Origin: Bacillota bacterium
GTDB taxonomy: Bacteria; Bacillota; Sulfobacillia; Sulfobacillales; Sulfobacillaceae
DNA length: 64,000 bases
Assembly (NCBI GenBank): GCA_026627065.1
Contig: JAPNUO010000008.1
Coordinates: 62,001 to 126,000 of the forward strand
Reading direction: 5' to 3'
Shown here piece by piece: positions 1 through 9,599 of this stretch. Each line of letters begins with the position of its first letter. Within the stretch, counting starts at the first letter, position 1. The notes under the pieces are model-generated. The model ran no database searches. It had not been told where the DNA came from and worked only from the letters and a program-made list of their open reading frames with translations. Both the position numbers and the translations under genes were made by a program.

Positions 1-22
1 GTCAAAGGATGCGACGCGCGCC

Positions 23-238
23 ATGATCCTCTACACACCAGTCGCTTGGTCTGAAATCTTTCCGGCCCCGCCGGAGGAGTCGCCCCTAGTGCCGGTGACC
101 GTGTCAGGCCGGTTATGTTTGGCGCGCCGCCGTGCGGACGGTGCGCTAGTCCTCGAGCGATTGCTGTCGACCGATCCTCGCGACTACCTGGATCCACGCT
201 TTCAACCGCAAAGCGTCCTCAATATCACCCTACCCTAA
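23..238 (+). CDS. ylzJ: YlzJ-like small protein
   Basis: This 71-residue protein starts at an ATG and opens with MILYTPVAWSEIFP, the conserved beginning of the YlzJ-like family. In Bacillus, ylzJ lies directly upstream of spoIIIE, after a ClpP-like gene (tepA). Here the spoIIIE homologue follows, with uppP inserted between them, so the position supports the call. No catalytic motif or membrane segment is visible and the function of the family is not known. The upstream partner would lie outside the window. Confidence 0.8.
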   Translation: MILYTPVAWSEIFPAPPEESPLVPVTVSGRLCLARRRADGALVLERLLSTDPRDYLDPRFQPQSVLNITLP

Positions 239-288
239 GGCATGTTTCGCGTTCCTCCGCGATAGGTTGTCATCGGGGAGGGACGCAT

Positions 289-1071
289 GTGTGGGGATCT
301 GTAGTCGCACTGGGCGTGACGCAAGGGTTCACGGAGTTTTTGCCGATCAGCTCGTCCGGGCACCTGATCTTGCTCAAAACGCTCTTTGGCGTGGCGGCCT
401 CGGGGGCCGAATGGGAGGTCGCCCTACATGTGGGCACGCTGGTCGCCGTGCTGTGGATATACCGTGCTTGGCTTAGGCGTTGGGTGCGCCAACTGTTGTG
501 CCGCGACCGCGACGCCTGGCGGCTTTTTGCCGCGCTGGCGGTGGCAAGCCTTCCGGCGGGCGCAGTCGGCATGCTTCTAGGCCGTTGGATCGAACAATTC
601 TTTTTGTTGCCGGCTGCCGCGCTGGGATGGTGCTGTACCGCAATGCTTCTTTGGGCTGCGCCCGTGGGTGAGCGGGCCGCCGGGCGCCCCCTTTCGGAAA
701 TCACACTTTGGCAGGCGTGGCTGATCGGTTTGGCTCAGGCATTAAGCTTGTGGCCTGGCCTATCCCGATCGGGGAGTACGATAGCGATGGCCCGCATCCT
801 GGGCATCGACGGTGAAAGCGCCGCCCAATTTTCCTTCTTGATGGCTATTCCCGCGGTCATTGGGGCGGCCCTGTTCGAATGGCCCCTGTCCCTGACCCGC
901 AACGGGGTTGGGATCATGCTCTCGGTAGGCGTGTTGGTGGCTGCGATTTCCGGTGCGATTGCGATACAATGGGTGCGAAAACTGATGCGGCATCCCTGGG
1001 CATGGCGCGGCTTTTCCGTCTATGTGGCAGGGCTGGCGATTGTGTCCTTATGGTTTGGAGGAGCGCGGTGA
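289..1071 (+). CDS. uppP: Undecaprenyl-diphosphatase (UppP/BacA)
   Basis: A 260-residue integral membrane protein of the BacA family, which dephosphorylates undecaprenyl diphosphate so that the lipid carrier can be reused in cell-wall synthesis. It carries the two family signatures: [15 protein letters not shown] near the N terminus and the [11 protein letters not shown] block in the middle, which together form the active site. About seven hydrophobic segments follow. I chose the GTG at 289 because a GGGGAGG ribosome binding site lies 7-8 bases upstream and the protein then begins just before the first conserved helix; the open frame extends further upstream but overlaps ylzJ. Its last 4 bases overlap the next gene, so the two are probably translated together. 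Confidence 0.93.
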   Translation: MWGSVVALGVTQGFTEFLPISSSGHLILLKTLFGVAASGAEWEVALHVGTLVAVLWIYRAWLRRWVRQLLCRDRDAWRLFAALAVASLPAGAVGMLLGRWIEQFFLLPAAALGWCCTAMLLWAAPVGERAAGRPLSEITLWQAWLIGLAQALSLWPGLSRSGSTIAMARILGIDGESAAQFSFLMAIPAVIGAALFEWPLSLTRNGVGIMLSVGVLVAAISGAIAIQWVRKLMRHPWAWRGFSVYVAGLAIVSLWFGGAR

Positions 1072-3233
1072 GAGCGGCAAAACAAAAGCGCGTCAACGGC
1101 CAGCTGCGGCAAGAAATGGCCGGCGTGGTGCTGGTGGCTCTGGGGCTGCTTGGGTACTTTTCGTTGGCGTTTCCGCACAGCGGAGTGCTCGGGCGCGATT
1201 TGGGCCGCGGGTTAGTCTTCGTGTTTGGCAAGATGGCTTGGCTTCTCCCGCTGGCAATTTTGGCGAGCGGCATTTTGCGCATTTATGCCCGACCCCGCCT
1301 GAGCCGCGAACCCCGCGCGTGGGGAGCCGGCCTCGTCTACATCGGTCTTCTCCTCTGGCTCGGGTTTGGGGGGCAGCCTTGGGGGGGATGGTTGGGCCTG
1401 CACTTCCTCAGCTGGCTGGCGTTGGCGTTGGGCCGGCCGGGTTCGGCCATTTTTGCCACCTTGTTGCTGGTCCTGGGGGGGATGTTGTTAACAGGGGGCA
1501 GTGTCCGCGATGGGGCCCGCATTGCCCTGGCAGGCGTCGGACGTCTGGGGCGGGGAAGCCTCCGTGCAGGACGGCTGATCGGCCGTTACGCGAGAGATTG
1601 GCTCTATCCCCCGGAAGAGGCGCCCGCCCGCGCGGCGACCGGACACCCGAAACCCGCGCGACGTCCAACCCCCAAGTTACCGGAGCGCCCGGCGGTGGTG
1701 GGGTTTCGGGAGGAGACGCCTTCGTCGGAGGAGTCGCGCCAGGAGATGTCTAGTCCGCCACGCTCTCAGCCGCCGACGATTTCTCACGGGCCCAATCCCT
1801 ACCTGCCTCCGCCCCTTTCGCTGCTAGCGGCCCCGTCGTCTTCACGGACGAGCCTCCGGGGACCAAGCGCCGAGGAGCGAGGACAAGTGCTCGTGGACGC
1901 CCTGAGGCAATTTGGGATTGATGTCAAGCTGAGCGACGTGAGCCAAGGGCCGGCCGTCACGCGGTTTGAAATTGTGCCGCCTCCTGGCGTCAAGGTTTCG
2001 CGCATTGTCAACCTGGCTGACGACATTGCCCTGTCGCTGGCCGCCACCGGCGTGCGCATTGAGGCGCCGATTCCCGGCAAATCGGCCATCGGGATTGAGG
2101 TCCCGAACGAGCAGATTGCCACCGTGTTGCTGCGAGAAGTGCTGGAAAGCTCGGCCTTTTTAGAGTCCGACTCGCCACTGTTGGTGGCGTTAGGGCGCGA
2201 CATTGCCGGAGTTCCGGTGGTGGCCCGACTGGACCAGATGCCCCATCTCTTGGTGGCGGGCGCCACAGGGTCGGGCAAAAGCGTGTTGGTCAACGTCCTG
2301 ATCACGAGCCTGCTCTATCGCGCAAGTCCCACTGTCGTTCAGCTGTTGTTGATAGACCCGAAGGTGGTGGAGCTCTCTACCTATAACGGCATCCCCCACT
2401 TAATTTCTCCCGTGGTGACCGATCCGAAGAAAGCGGCAGGGGCGCTTAGGTGGGCAGTGCAGGAAATGGAACGCCGATATCGGCTTTTTGCCGAAAGACA
2501 AGTGCGCGATATCGCGCGCTACAACCAGGTGTCTAGCGAACCGCTGCCTTTCATTGTCATTGTGATCGACGAGTTGGCCGACTTGATGATGGTGGCTCCG
2601 CAGGATGTGGAAGAATCCATCGCGCGGCTGGCCCAGATGGCCCGCGCGGCCGGGTTGCATCTGGTGGTGGCGACCCAGCGGCCGTCGGTAGATGTCATTA
2701 CGGGCACGATTAAGGCCAATATTCCGTCCCGCATTGCCTTTGCTGTGTCGAGTCAGGTGGATTCCCGCACCATTTTGGATATGGCCGGCGCCGAGAAGCT
2801 GATGGGGCGGGGAGACATGCTTTATGCGCCGGTGGGGGCGCCGAAGCCGGTCCGCATTCAGGGGGCTTTTGTGTCCGAAAAAGAAACCGAACTGGTGGTC
2901 AAGTTTCTCCGAGAGCATTACGGATCAGAGGCAGAACCAGCGGGGCTGGATTTTGCCTCACCCTCTGAGGAAGCGCCGGTGGCCGAGGATCGGGATCCGC
3001 TGTTCTTAGATGCCGTGCGGATCGTGGTCGAGAGCCGTCAAGCGTCGGCCTCCATGCTGCAACGGCGTATGCGCGTCGGATATACGCGGGCAGCGCGCCT
3101 CATCGACCAAATGGAACAGCAGCACATCATTGGCCCCGCGGATGGCGCCCGCCCGCGGGATGTATATTTAACCCCCGAAGCGTTTCAACGCATGTTGGAC
3201 AACGCGTCCTCCGACAGTTCTTTAGAGATTTAG
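1068..3233 (+). CDS. spoIIIE: FtsK/SpoIIIE DNA translocase
   Basis: A 721-residue DNA pump that moves chromosomes through the division or sporulation septum. The N terminus has about four membrane segments (roughly residues 15-160), followed by a proline- and arginine-rich linker. The motor domain has a Walker A motif GATGSGKS at 398-405 and a Walker B motif IVIDELAD with Asp501. The C terminus (about 640-710) matches the winged-helix gamma domain that reads orienting DNA sequences. The GTG start overlaps the uppP stop in a GTGA arrangement and has GGAGGAG just upstream. The size is slightly shorter than B. subtilis SpoIIIE. Whether it serves vegetative division, sporulation or both cannot be told from sequence. 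Confidence 0.93.
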   Translation: MRAAKQKRVNGQLRQEMAGVVLVALGLLGYFSLAFPHSGVLGRDLGRGLVFVFGKMAWLLPLAILASGILRIYARPRLSREPRAWGAGLVYIGLLLWLGFGGQPWGGWLGLHFLSWLALALGRPGSAIFATLLLVLGGMLLTGGSVRDGARIALAGVGRLGRGSLRAGRLIGRYARDWLYPPEEAPARAATGHPKPARRPTPKLPERPAVVGFREETPSSEESRQEMSSPPRSQPPTISHGPNPYLPPPLSLLAAPSSSRTSLRGPSAEERGQVLVDALRQFGIDVKLSDVSQGPAVTRFEIVPPPGVKVSRIVNLADDIALSLAATGVRIEAPIPGKSAIGIEVPNEQIATVLLREVLESSAFLESDSPLLVALGRDIAGVPVVARLDQMPHLLVAGATGSGKSVLVNVLITSLLYRASPTVVQLLLIDPKVVELSTYNGIPHLISPVVTDPKKAAGALRWAVQEMERRYRLFAERQVRDIARYNQVSSEPLPFIVIVIDELADLMMVAPQDVEESIARLAQMARAAGLHLVVATQRPSVDVITGTIKANIPSRIAFAVSSQVDSRTILDMAGAEKLMGRGDMLYAPVGAPKPVRIQGAFVSEKETELVVKFLREHYGSEAEPAGLDFASPSEEAPVAEDRDPLFLDAVRIVVESRQASASMLQRRMRVGYTRAARLIDQMEQQHIIGPADGARPRDVYLTPEAFQRMLDNASSDSSLEI

Positions 3234-3262
3234 CCGCTGCCGTGGCGAGAGGCGGCGGACAG

Positions 3263-3296
3263 GCGCAATTTTTGCCGCGCTTAGGCAAAATTGCGC
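3263..3296. repeat. Near-perfect inverted repeat between spoIIIE and yhbH
   Basis: GCGCAATTTTTGCC at 3263-3276 pairs with GGCAAAATTGCGC at 3284-3296 around a 7-base loop, with one unpaired T. No T-run follows on either strand, so it is not a classical intrinsic terminator. It lies 50 bases before the yhbH start. It could be an operator, a processing or stability hairpin, or a T-poor terminator for spoIIIE. Confidence 0.6.
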
Positions 3297-3345
3297 TAAT
3301 CCCGGCATAGGATGGATTACTCTCACCAGACGGGAGGTGTCCATC

Positions 3346-4482
3346 GTGGCTGGGTATGTACCGGATTGGTCACTGGAGCGGCGAGGAGCGATCGACCAAC
3401 GTCGGCACCTCGAAAAGATCAAGGAGGCGTTAAAGGAGCGTTTGGGGGACTTGGTGTCGGACGAGAGCATCATTGCCTCTGACGGCAAGCGCGTCGTCAA
3501 AGTGCCCCTGCGCTCGCTGGAGCAGTACAAGTTTCGCTTTCATCCGTGGCAAGGGGACCGCGTGGGACAGGACCGCGGGGAACATCGACCTGGCGATGTC
3601 TTAGGGCGCGTCCCCGATGGTCAACGGGTGGGGCCCGGCAAAGGTCAGCAGCCAGGCGACGTGCCGGGCGTCGACTATCTTGAAGCCGAAGTGACGCTCG
3701 AAGATATTCAGAGCCTCCTGTTTAGCGAGCTCGGGCTCCCCTATTTAAAGCAAAAGCCGCTCTCCGAAGTTCCGCAGCCGACCTGGGTGTTCAAGGACAT
3801 TCGTCCCAAGGGGTTGATGGGAAACCTCGACAAGCGAAAGAGCCTCAAGGAGAATCTTTTGCGCAACGCCCGAGCCGGCCGCCCGCATGTCGGTCACCTG
3901 CGCGATCGCGATTTGCGCTTTAAAACATGGATTGACGAGCCCCTGCCAGAGGATAACGCTGTGGTCATTGCTATGCGCGATATTTCCGGATCCATGGGGG
4001 ACTTTAAGAAGTTAATGGCGCGAACATTTGCCTTTTGGATGTTGAAATTCCTGCGCACCCAATATCAAGCGGTGGATGTGGTCTTTTTGGTTCATCACAC
4101 GCAGGCCCGGGAAGTCAGCGAAGACGAGTTCTTTCAGCTGGGCGAGAGCGGGGGAACGAAGGTATCCTCCGTCTATCAACTGTGCCTAGAGGTGATTCAA
4201 TCGCGGTATCCCCCGAGTCAATGGAACATCTACCCAATTCACTTTTCCGACGGCGACAATTGGTCAGATGCCGACAATCGACGCACCGTCGAGTTGTTGC
4301 AGCGCATGTTGCCCATGGTCAATGTGTTTGGGTACGGCGAGATCCGCGAAGGGGGATACACCAGCACCCTCATGTCGGCCTTTAGCCGCATTCAGCACCC
4401 GCGTTTCAAAATGGTCACCATCACCCAGAAGCAAGACGTCTATCCGGCGCTCAAGACCTTTTTTCCACGGCAAGGGGGGTAG
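3346..4482 (+). CDS. yhbH: Sporulation protein YhbH (DUF444, VWA-like)
   Basis: A 378-residue protein of the YhbH/YeaH (DUF444) family, which is linked to sporulation in Bacillus and to the PrkA/YeaG stress system in enterobacteria. A metal-ion-dependent adhesion-type motif, DISGSMG, is visible at about residues 212-218, as in von Willebrand A-like folds. The GTG at 3346 is preferred because GGGAGG lies 8 bases upstream; the in-frame GTG at 3337 overlaps that ribosome binding site. spoVR and prkA follow immediately on the same strand, four bases and 72 bases apart, so the three probably form one operon. The biochemical role of the family is not settled. Confidence 0.92.
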   Translation: MAGYVPDWSLERRGAIDQRRHLEKIKEALKERLGDLVSDESIIASDGKRVVKVPLRSLEQYKFRFHPWQGDRVGQDRGEHRPGDVLGRVPDGQRVGPGKGQQPGDVPGVDYLEAEVTLEDIQSLLFSELGLPYLKQKPLSEVPQPTWVFKDIRPKGLMGNLDKRKSLKENLLRNARAGRPHVGHLRDRDLRFKTWIDEPLPEDNAVVIAMRDISGSMGDFKKLMARTFAFWMLKFLRTQYQAVDVVFLVHHTQAREVSEDEFFQLGESGGTKVSSVYQLCLEVIQSRYPPSQWNIYPIHFSDGDNWSDADNRRTVELLQRMLPMVNVFGYGEIREGGYTSTLMSAFSRIQHPRFKMVTITQKQDVYPALKTFFPRQGG

Positions 4483-4486
4483 CGCC

Positions 4487-5806
4487 ATGGCTAACCTGTA
4501 CCCTACGGACGGCGAATTATGGCAGTTGGCCCGAGACCAAGGGCTCGATCCCTATCCCGTCGTGTTTGAAAGCGTCCCGGCGTCAGTACTTTACCAATAT
4601 GCCGCCTATCTCATTCCCGGCCGCATGTCGCACTGGACGTATGGCAAAGCGTACCATTTGATGAAGACGCGGTACGACTACGGCCTGAACAAGCTGTACG
4701 AAATGGTCATCAATTCCAACCCAGCTTATGCCTTTTTGTTGGATTCCAACTCGGAGCTGGAGAACACGTTTGTGCGCTGTCATGTCATGGGGCATGTCGA
4801 TTTCTTTCGACACAACCAGTGGTTTCGCCACACCATTCCGGATGTGGTCGATGTCGTTTCGCGACACGCCGAGCGCGTCCGTCAGTACGAATTTGAAGTC
4901 GGGCGGGAGGCTGTTGAGCGTTTTTTGGATGCGGTGCTGGCCATCGAAGAACATGTCAGTCCCCCCAGTCCGGTGAGCCCGGGCAGTGTCCCAAGACCAG
5001 TTCGGGCGCGGCCGTCGAAGGTGCCGGCCGACTTGTGGGACTGGGCGCCGCGGGACGGTCCGACGCATCGCGTCAAGCCGGAGACGGAGGAGGCCGACGA
5101 CCTGTTACTGTTTTTAATGACAGAAAGTCGGCATTTGGAAGAGTGGCAGCGCGACATCATCGGCATGGTGCGCGACGAAATGATCTATTTGTGGCCGCAA
5201 CTGCGCACCAAAATTATGAACGAAGGTTGGGCCAGCTATTGGCATGTCGCCTTGATGCGTTCGTTGACCTTGACGGATCGAGACTACGTCGACTTTGCCC
5301 GCTTGCATAGCCAAGTGACAGCTCCGCTGCCGTATCACGTCAACCCTTACGCATTGGGATATGCCATTTTTTCCGATCTCGAGCGACGAGAAGGGCGCGA
5401 AGCCATCTTCTTAGCACGGACGGTGGACGACGATGTGTCGTTTGTGCGCAACTATCTCACCGAGGATGTGGCGAGGAACTTGGGCCTGTTTGTCTATGGC
5501 CGCCAGCAAGACGAGATTGTGGTCAAGAGCCGCGGGTGGGAGGTGGTTCGTCAACAGTTGGTCAACGAATTGGTGCACGGCGGGATCCCTGTGATTCACG
5601 TCAACGACGGAGACTTTCACCAGCGCGGGGAACTCTACCTGATCCACCGGCATGAAGGATTGGATCTGGACATTCCCTGGGCGGAACGCACATTGCACTA
5701 CGTCCATCAAATTTGGGGCCGGCCGGTTCACCTGGAGACGCGGCTGGAGGGCAAACGGTTAGTGTTAAGTTACGACGGCCAGGTTGACAGCAAAGTCACG
5801 CTCTAA
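4487..5806 (+). CDS. spoVR: SpoVR family protein
   Basis: A 439-residue SpoVR/YcgB homologue. The family is needed for normal spore cortex formation in B. subtilis and works with YeaG/YeaH in enterobacteria. The N terminus contains the family-typical run through HWTYGKAYHLMKTRYDYG and the NSNPAYAFLL segment, followed by a histidine-rich stretch (CHVMGHVDFF) and a conserved NEGWASYWH block around residue 245. The ATG at 4487 follows a run of Gs serving as the ribosome binding site. The open frame extends upstream into yhbH in another frame, which is not likely to be coding. No signal peptide or membrane segment is seen, so the protein should be cytoplasmic. The length fits the family. Confidence 0.93.
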   Translation: MANLYPTDGELWQLARDQGLDPYPVVFESVPASVLYQYAAYLIPGRMSHWTYGKAYHLMKTRYDYGLNKLYEMVINSNPAYAFLLDSNSELENTFVRCHVMGHVDFFRHNQWFRHTIPDVVDVVSRHAERVRQYEFEVGREAVERFLDAVLAIEEHVSPPSPVSPGSVPRPVRARPSKVPADLWDWAPRDGPTHRVKPETEEADDLLLFLMTESRHLEEWQRDIIGMVRDEMIYLWPQLRTKIMNEGWASYWHVALMRSLTLTDRDYVDFARLHSQVTAPLPYHVNPYALGYAIFSDLERREGREAIFLARTVDDDVSFVRNYLTEDVARNLGLFVYGRQQDEIVVKSRGWEVVRQQLVNELVHGGIPVIHVNDGDFHQRGELYLIHRHEGLDLDIPWAERTLHYVHQIWGRPVHLETRLEGKRLVLSYDGQVDSKVTL

Positions 5807-5878
5807 TGGGAACCTCTTGGAGATGAAAGAGCGGCGGCCATGGGGCCAATCGGAGGGTGAGCAAAGGAGGGACATCTC

Positions 5879-7774
5879 ATGGATTTGTGGGAACGCCTCA
5901 AAGCCTTTCAAAGCCAAGAAAGCGAACTAAAGTGGCAAGGTACGTTTCGCGAATACTTTAACCGTGTGCGAGAAGAGCCGCGACTCGCCAGACTTTCTCA
6001 TGCACGCATTTACGATATGATTGCCGAACAGGGCGTGGACGTGTTGCCCGACGGTACCCGCCGCTATCGGTTTTTTGACGGGGAAATTTTCGGGTTGGAC
6101 CATGCTCTTGAGCAACTGGTCGAGTACTTTCATTCGGCGGCGCAAAGGCTCGAAGTGCGCAAGCGCATTCTTTTGCTCATGGGTCCGGTGGGAGGAGGCA
6201 AGTCCACCCTAGTGGCCCTCTTGAAGCGCGGACTGGAGTCCTATTCCCGCACGGAAGCCGGGGCCACCTACGCGATTCGCGACTGTCCCATGCATGAAGA
6301 GCCGCTCCATCTGATTCCGGAGGCCTTGCGGCCCGAAGTGGAGCGCGAGTATCATCTTTACATCGAAGGGGATCTCTGCCCCGTGTGCCGTCAGCGCCTC
6401 GAAGACGTCTACCACGGCCAAATTGACAGCGTACCGGTGGAGCGCATTGTCTTCTCGGAAAAGAATCGCGTGGGCATTGGTACCTTTTCCCCGAGCGATC
6501 CCAAAAGCCAGGACATCAGCGAGCTGACCGGTTCGATCGACTTGGCGACCATTGGCGAATACGGTTCCGAGTCTGATCCCCGGGCCTACCGTTTTGATGG
6601 GGAGCTGAACATCGCCAACCGCGGCTTGATGGAATTCATCGAGATGTTGAAGAGCGACGAAAAGTTTCTGTATGGGCTCTTGACCTTGTCCCAGGAGCAG
6701 AACATCAAAACCGGGCGGTTTGCCATGATCTATGCCGACGAAGTGATCGTCAGCCACACCAACGAAAGCGAGTACTTGCGGTTTGTCGAGAATCGCAAAA
6801 ATGAAGCCTTGCGCGATCGCATGATCCTCGTCCGCGTGCCTTACAACCTCAAGGTGTCGGATGAGATGCGGATTTATGAAAAATTAATCCGCGAGTCGGG
6901 CCTGCGCGATGTTCACTTGGCGCCGCATACGTTACGGGTGGCAAGCATGTTTGCGGTATTGTCCCGCCTAAAAGAATCCAAGAAGCAGGGAATGTCGCTG
7001 ATTAAAAAGATGCGGCTTTACGACGGGGAAGCGGTAGAGGGATACACCACCAAGGATGTTCGGGAGCTTCACGAGGAATTTCCGGCGGAAGGCATGGACG
7101 GAATTTCTCCCAGATATGTCATTAACCGGCTGTCTACCGCGCTTGTCAAACCCGGGGTCAAGTGCATTAATCCCCTGGATGCCTTAAAGACCTTAAAGGA
7201 CGGGCTAGAACAGCATACCGGCCTCGGCGATGACGAGCGGGAGCGACTGCTCAACCTGATTTACGAGACGCGCAAAGAATTCGACGAGATGGCTAAAACG
7301 GAGGTTCAAAAGGCCTTTGTGTACTCCTTTGAGGAATCGGCCCAGGCGCTGCTCAACAACTACTTGGACAATGCCGAGGCCTACGTGAACAAGACCAAGC
7401 TGACCGATCCCATTACCGAAGAAGAGATGGAACCTGACGAAAAGTTGATGCGGTCCATTGAAGAGCAAATTGGGATTACGGAAAATGCCAAGCGGGCCTT
7501 TCGCGAGGAAATCTTGATTCGGATTTCCACGTTGGCCCGGCACGGCCAGCGGTTTGATTACCGGTCTCACAGCGGCCTCAAACAGGCCATAGAGGCCAAG
7601 CTGTTCAACGATTTGAAAAATGTGGTCAAAGTGACGACGTCCACAAGGACCCCGGACGAGGAGCAATTGAAAAAGCTCAATGATGTGGCGGCACGGTTGA
7701 TGGAGCACGACGGATACTGTTCCGAATGCAGCCAAGCCATTTTGCAATATGTGGGCACGTTGCTCAGCCGGTGA
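5879..7774 (+). CDS. prkA: PrkA/YeaG AAA+ serine protein kinase family
   Basis: A 631-residue protein of the PrkA family, which combines an N-terminal AAA+ ATPase domain with a C-terminal kinase-like domain. The P-loop GPVGGGKST is at residues 102-110. A CPVCRQR segment near residue 165 and the ELTGSIDLA block are typical of the family. AAAGGAGGG lies 7 bases before the ATG. The family was named as a serine kinase and is involved in sporulation and stress adaptation; other activities have since been proposed for the Bacillus member, so the enzyme activity should be treated as open. It ends the yhbH-spoVR-prkA cluster and is followed by a likely terminator. Confidence 0.93.
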   Translation: MDLWERLKAFQSQESELKWQGTFREYFNRVREEPRLARLSHARIYDMIAEQGVDVLPDGTRRYRFFDGEIFGLDHALEQLVEYFHSAAQRLEVRKRILLLMGPVGGGKSTLVALLKRGLESYSRTEAGATYAIRDCPMHEEPLHLIPEALRPEVEREYHLYIEGDLCPVCRQRLEDVYHGQIDSVPVERIVFSEKNRVGIGTFSPSDPKSQDISELTGSIDLATIGEYGSESDPRAYRFDGELNIANRGLMEFIEMLKSDEKFLYGLLTLSQEQNIKTGRFAMIYADEVIVSHTNESEYLRFVENRKNEALRDRMILVRVPYNLKVSDEMRIYEKLIRESGLRDVHLAPHTLRVASMFAVLSRLKESKKQGMSLIKKMRLYDGEAVEGYTTKDVRELHEEFPAEGMDGISPRYVINRLSTALVKPGVKCINPLDALKTLKDGLEQHTGLGDDERERLLNLIYETRKEFDEMAKTEVQKAFVYSFEESAQALLNNYLDNAEAYVNKTKLTDPITEEEMEPDEKLMRSIEEQIGITENAKRAFREEILIRISTLARHGQRFDYRSHSGLKQAIEAKLFNDLKNVVKVTTSTRTPDEEQLKKLNDVAARLMEHDGYCSECSQAILQYVGTLLSR

Positions 7775-7778
7775 TCGC

Positions 7779-7810
7779 GCGCGGCTCCCGTGGCGGGGCC
7801 GCGTCGTTTT
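7779..7810 (+). terminator. Probable intrinsic terminator after prkA
   Basis: A GC-rich hairpin with CGCGGC at 7780-7785 pairing with GCCGCG at about 7798-7803, extended by CC/GG pairs around a bulged T, is followed by GTCGTTTT. It sits five bases past the prkA stop. The T-run is short, so efficiency is uncertain. Confidence 0.5.
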
Positions 7811-7811
7811 G

Positions 7812-8213
7812 GGGCGCGGGGGTGTCGGGGTCGAAAGCCCGCCGCGACACGCCAGGAGTGTGCTGTCTGGCATGTTGAGCGCCGTTCGTAGGGGCCTCTT
7901 TATTCTTTCGGAGGCGGCAGGTCTCAACGGTTTTCGGCCCGTGGAGAGGACAACGCGGAGGCGTTACCGGGCGAACAAGGTGCGCTGTGGGCCAATCTCA
8001 AGAATAGCAAGCCGCTTTCTCCAGTTCGCAGAATCTATCGCTGACATTTGCCGAGCGCAACCTCGTCGGCGGCAAGGGTTTCGTCTATCGTTTGGCCGTC
8101 TCTTTGCCGCCGTTTTGCCTGCGGGCTACCCCAAGACAGGCGTGGCATCGTCCGCACTCCCAGGGCGCTCCGAGTTTTTCGTCCTTGGGCGTGTGCAGCT
8201 TTCGAAAATCGGC
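7812..8213. other. Gene-free stretch, 0.4 kb
   Basis: Open frames cover this stretch on both strands, but they are arginine- and proline-rich, lack ribosome binding sites and look like non-coding GC-rich sequence. No tRNA-like fold or known riboswitch core was recognised. The right end carries the likely promoter of the next gene. Confidence 0.4.
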
Positions 8214-8245
8214 TATGATAGAGCAATCAACAGTGAGGTTGATTG
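8214..8245 (+). promoter_or_regulatory. Putative promoter with perfect palindrome at the start site
   Basis: A TATGAT -10 element at 8214-8219 is followed five bases later by CAATCAAC (8224-8231), a 6-base spacer, and GTTGATTG (8238-8245), a perfect 8-bp inverted repeat. Transcription from this -10 would begin inside the left arm. The palindrome could be a repressor site or a 5' RNA hairpin before the ATG at 8259. No good -35 was found. Confidence 0.45.
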
Positions 8246-8258
8246 AGGCGAAGAGGCA

Positions 8259-9599
8259 ATGCGTTACTTGGCACAATTTTCGGAGGCACCGCGGACGCAT
8301 GTGCGCTCCTTTTGGCATGACGCCCTCTCCACCGAGGAGTGGCTGGCCGCCGAAGGCAAAACCGTCACAGAGCGTCGAGTGGTCTTGCGCGCGCGGGGAT
8401 TGCGGGCGCTGGATCCTTGGCTGCCCTATCAGTCTCAACCGCTAACGATTGACGCCTGGCTGGATCCCATGGAGACCGCGGTCACTTGGCAATACTTAGT
8501 GGAGTTCTTGGCGGAGTTTGGTCCCGAACGGATTTGGGTTCCCTGCGGCGAGGATGCCTGGGTAGGCTGGACAGCGCAAGAAATCAGCGTCCGGGCAGCT
8601 CGGGCGTCGTGGCTGTGGGCGTTGGTGGAGGACGTCTGGGATCCTGCGAGTTGGTCCCCCGACGCTGAACTTGAATGGTGGGCAGACGGCCGCCTGCAGC
8701 ATGCGGTACGGGTTGGCCCGATCATTTCCGAACAGCGATCCTGGATGACAGGCTGGGATGAGTGGACGCTCGTCAGCGAATCTCGTCATGCGCTCCTGCC
8801 ACTCTGGCTCAAGCTGGTTCAGCGTTTAGGGGCGCGCCCGCTAAGAGTGCAGTGGCGTCAGGAATTGCCGGTGCATGGCGAGCATTTGTTGGGCATTCCC
8901 GCACGATTTGTCAGCTGCGATTTGGTCGTCGGTCACCCGCGCCAGGGAAGTTGGCGACAATTGCTCAGGGTATTGCCGGAACCGCGCCACGTCCGTGCGC
9001 ACATGAGTTGGGTCATTCCCGTGTGGAACCAAGACTGGGCAACGGTCATGACGTTGCGCCGGGTGCAGCGCGGAAGCCGTCTGGAAGCGACGTATACGCC
9101 GAGAGGCGCCCTGAGCGTCGCCTCATGGCGGGTACTGCAAGGCGACCGCCGACGCATTCCCATTTTACAGATTCGCCCGTTAGTGCGGCCGCCGGCAGGA
9201 CCCAAACGATGGGCAGGGTTAGAAAAAGAGGCGCAAAGTTTTCACGATCGCGACGACCTGCTGCGATGCCTGGTGGAAGCGCCTTGGCCGGTCTTGCAGG
9301 AACCGGTGCCGCGGCGGCTACGGCTGCGCGCGGGCTGGACGCTGTGGAGGTGGGCATCCCAGCCGGGACTGTGGGTAGTGCGGTGGGGGGAGAGCATCGA
9401 AGTGCACGTGGAGTGGCCGACGCATGCCCACCCCGGAAATATCGGCATTGTGGTGAACGGCCTCGCCCCCATTGCGATGAGCGATTGGGTGCGCGTTAGC
9501 CGTTTCGAACGATTTACGGCAGACTGGCGCTACTGGGCGCACTGGATCAATGCCATTTTGCTGCCCCTGTTGGAGCGCATCGCCCGTCGGGAAACCTAG
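8259..9599 (+). CDS. Tryptophan-rich protein of unknown function
   Basis: A 446-residue protein I do not recognise. The striking feature is 36 tryptophans, about 8 percent of residues, spread along the whole length, with pairs such as EWW and WRYWAHW. There is no signal peptide and no clear transmembrane helix; the last 20 residues (INAILLPLLERIARRE) could form an amphipathic helix. It has an AGAGG-type ribosome binding site, a likely promoter, and overlaps the convergent LON-domain gene by four bases at its 3' end. Codon use looks like that of its neighbours, so I take it as real. Tryptophan-rich composition can reflect carbohydrate or aromatic-ligand binding, but nothing here proves that. 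Confidence 0.72.
   Translation: MRYLAQFSEAPRTHVRSFWHDALSTEEWLAAEGKTVTERRVVLRARGLRALDPWLPYQSQPLTIDAWLDPMETAVTWQYLVEFLAEFGPERIWVPCGEDAWVGWTAQEISVRAARASWLWALVEDVWDPASWSPDAELEWWADGRLQHAVRVGPIISEQRSWMTGWDEWTLVSESRHALLPLWLKLVQRLGARPLRVQWRQELPVHGEHLLGIPARFVSCDLVVGHPRQGSWRQLLRVLPEPRHVRAHMSWVIPVWNQDWATVMTLRRVQRGSRLEATYTPRGALSVASWRVLQGDRRRIPILQIRPLVRPPAGPKRWAGLEKEAQSFHDRDDLLRCLVEAPWPVLQEPVPRRLRLRAGWTLWRWASQPGLWVVRWGESIEVHVEWPTHAHPGNIGIVVNGLAPIAMSDWVRVSRFERFTADWRYWAHWINAILLPLLERIARRET

Noticed and set aside
7749..8246. 165-residue open frame after prkA
   Set aside because: Begins inside prkA, has no ribosome binding site of its own, and has an arginine-rich composition typical of non-coding GC-rich sequence.
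8762..9499. 245-residue alternate frame inside the tryptophan-rich gene
   Set aside because: Alanine- and arginine-rich shadow frame without a ribosome binding site; the main frame has the promoter and start signals.
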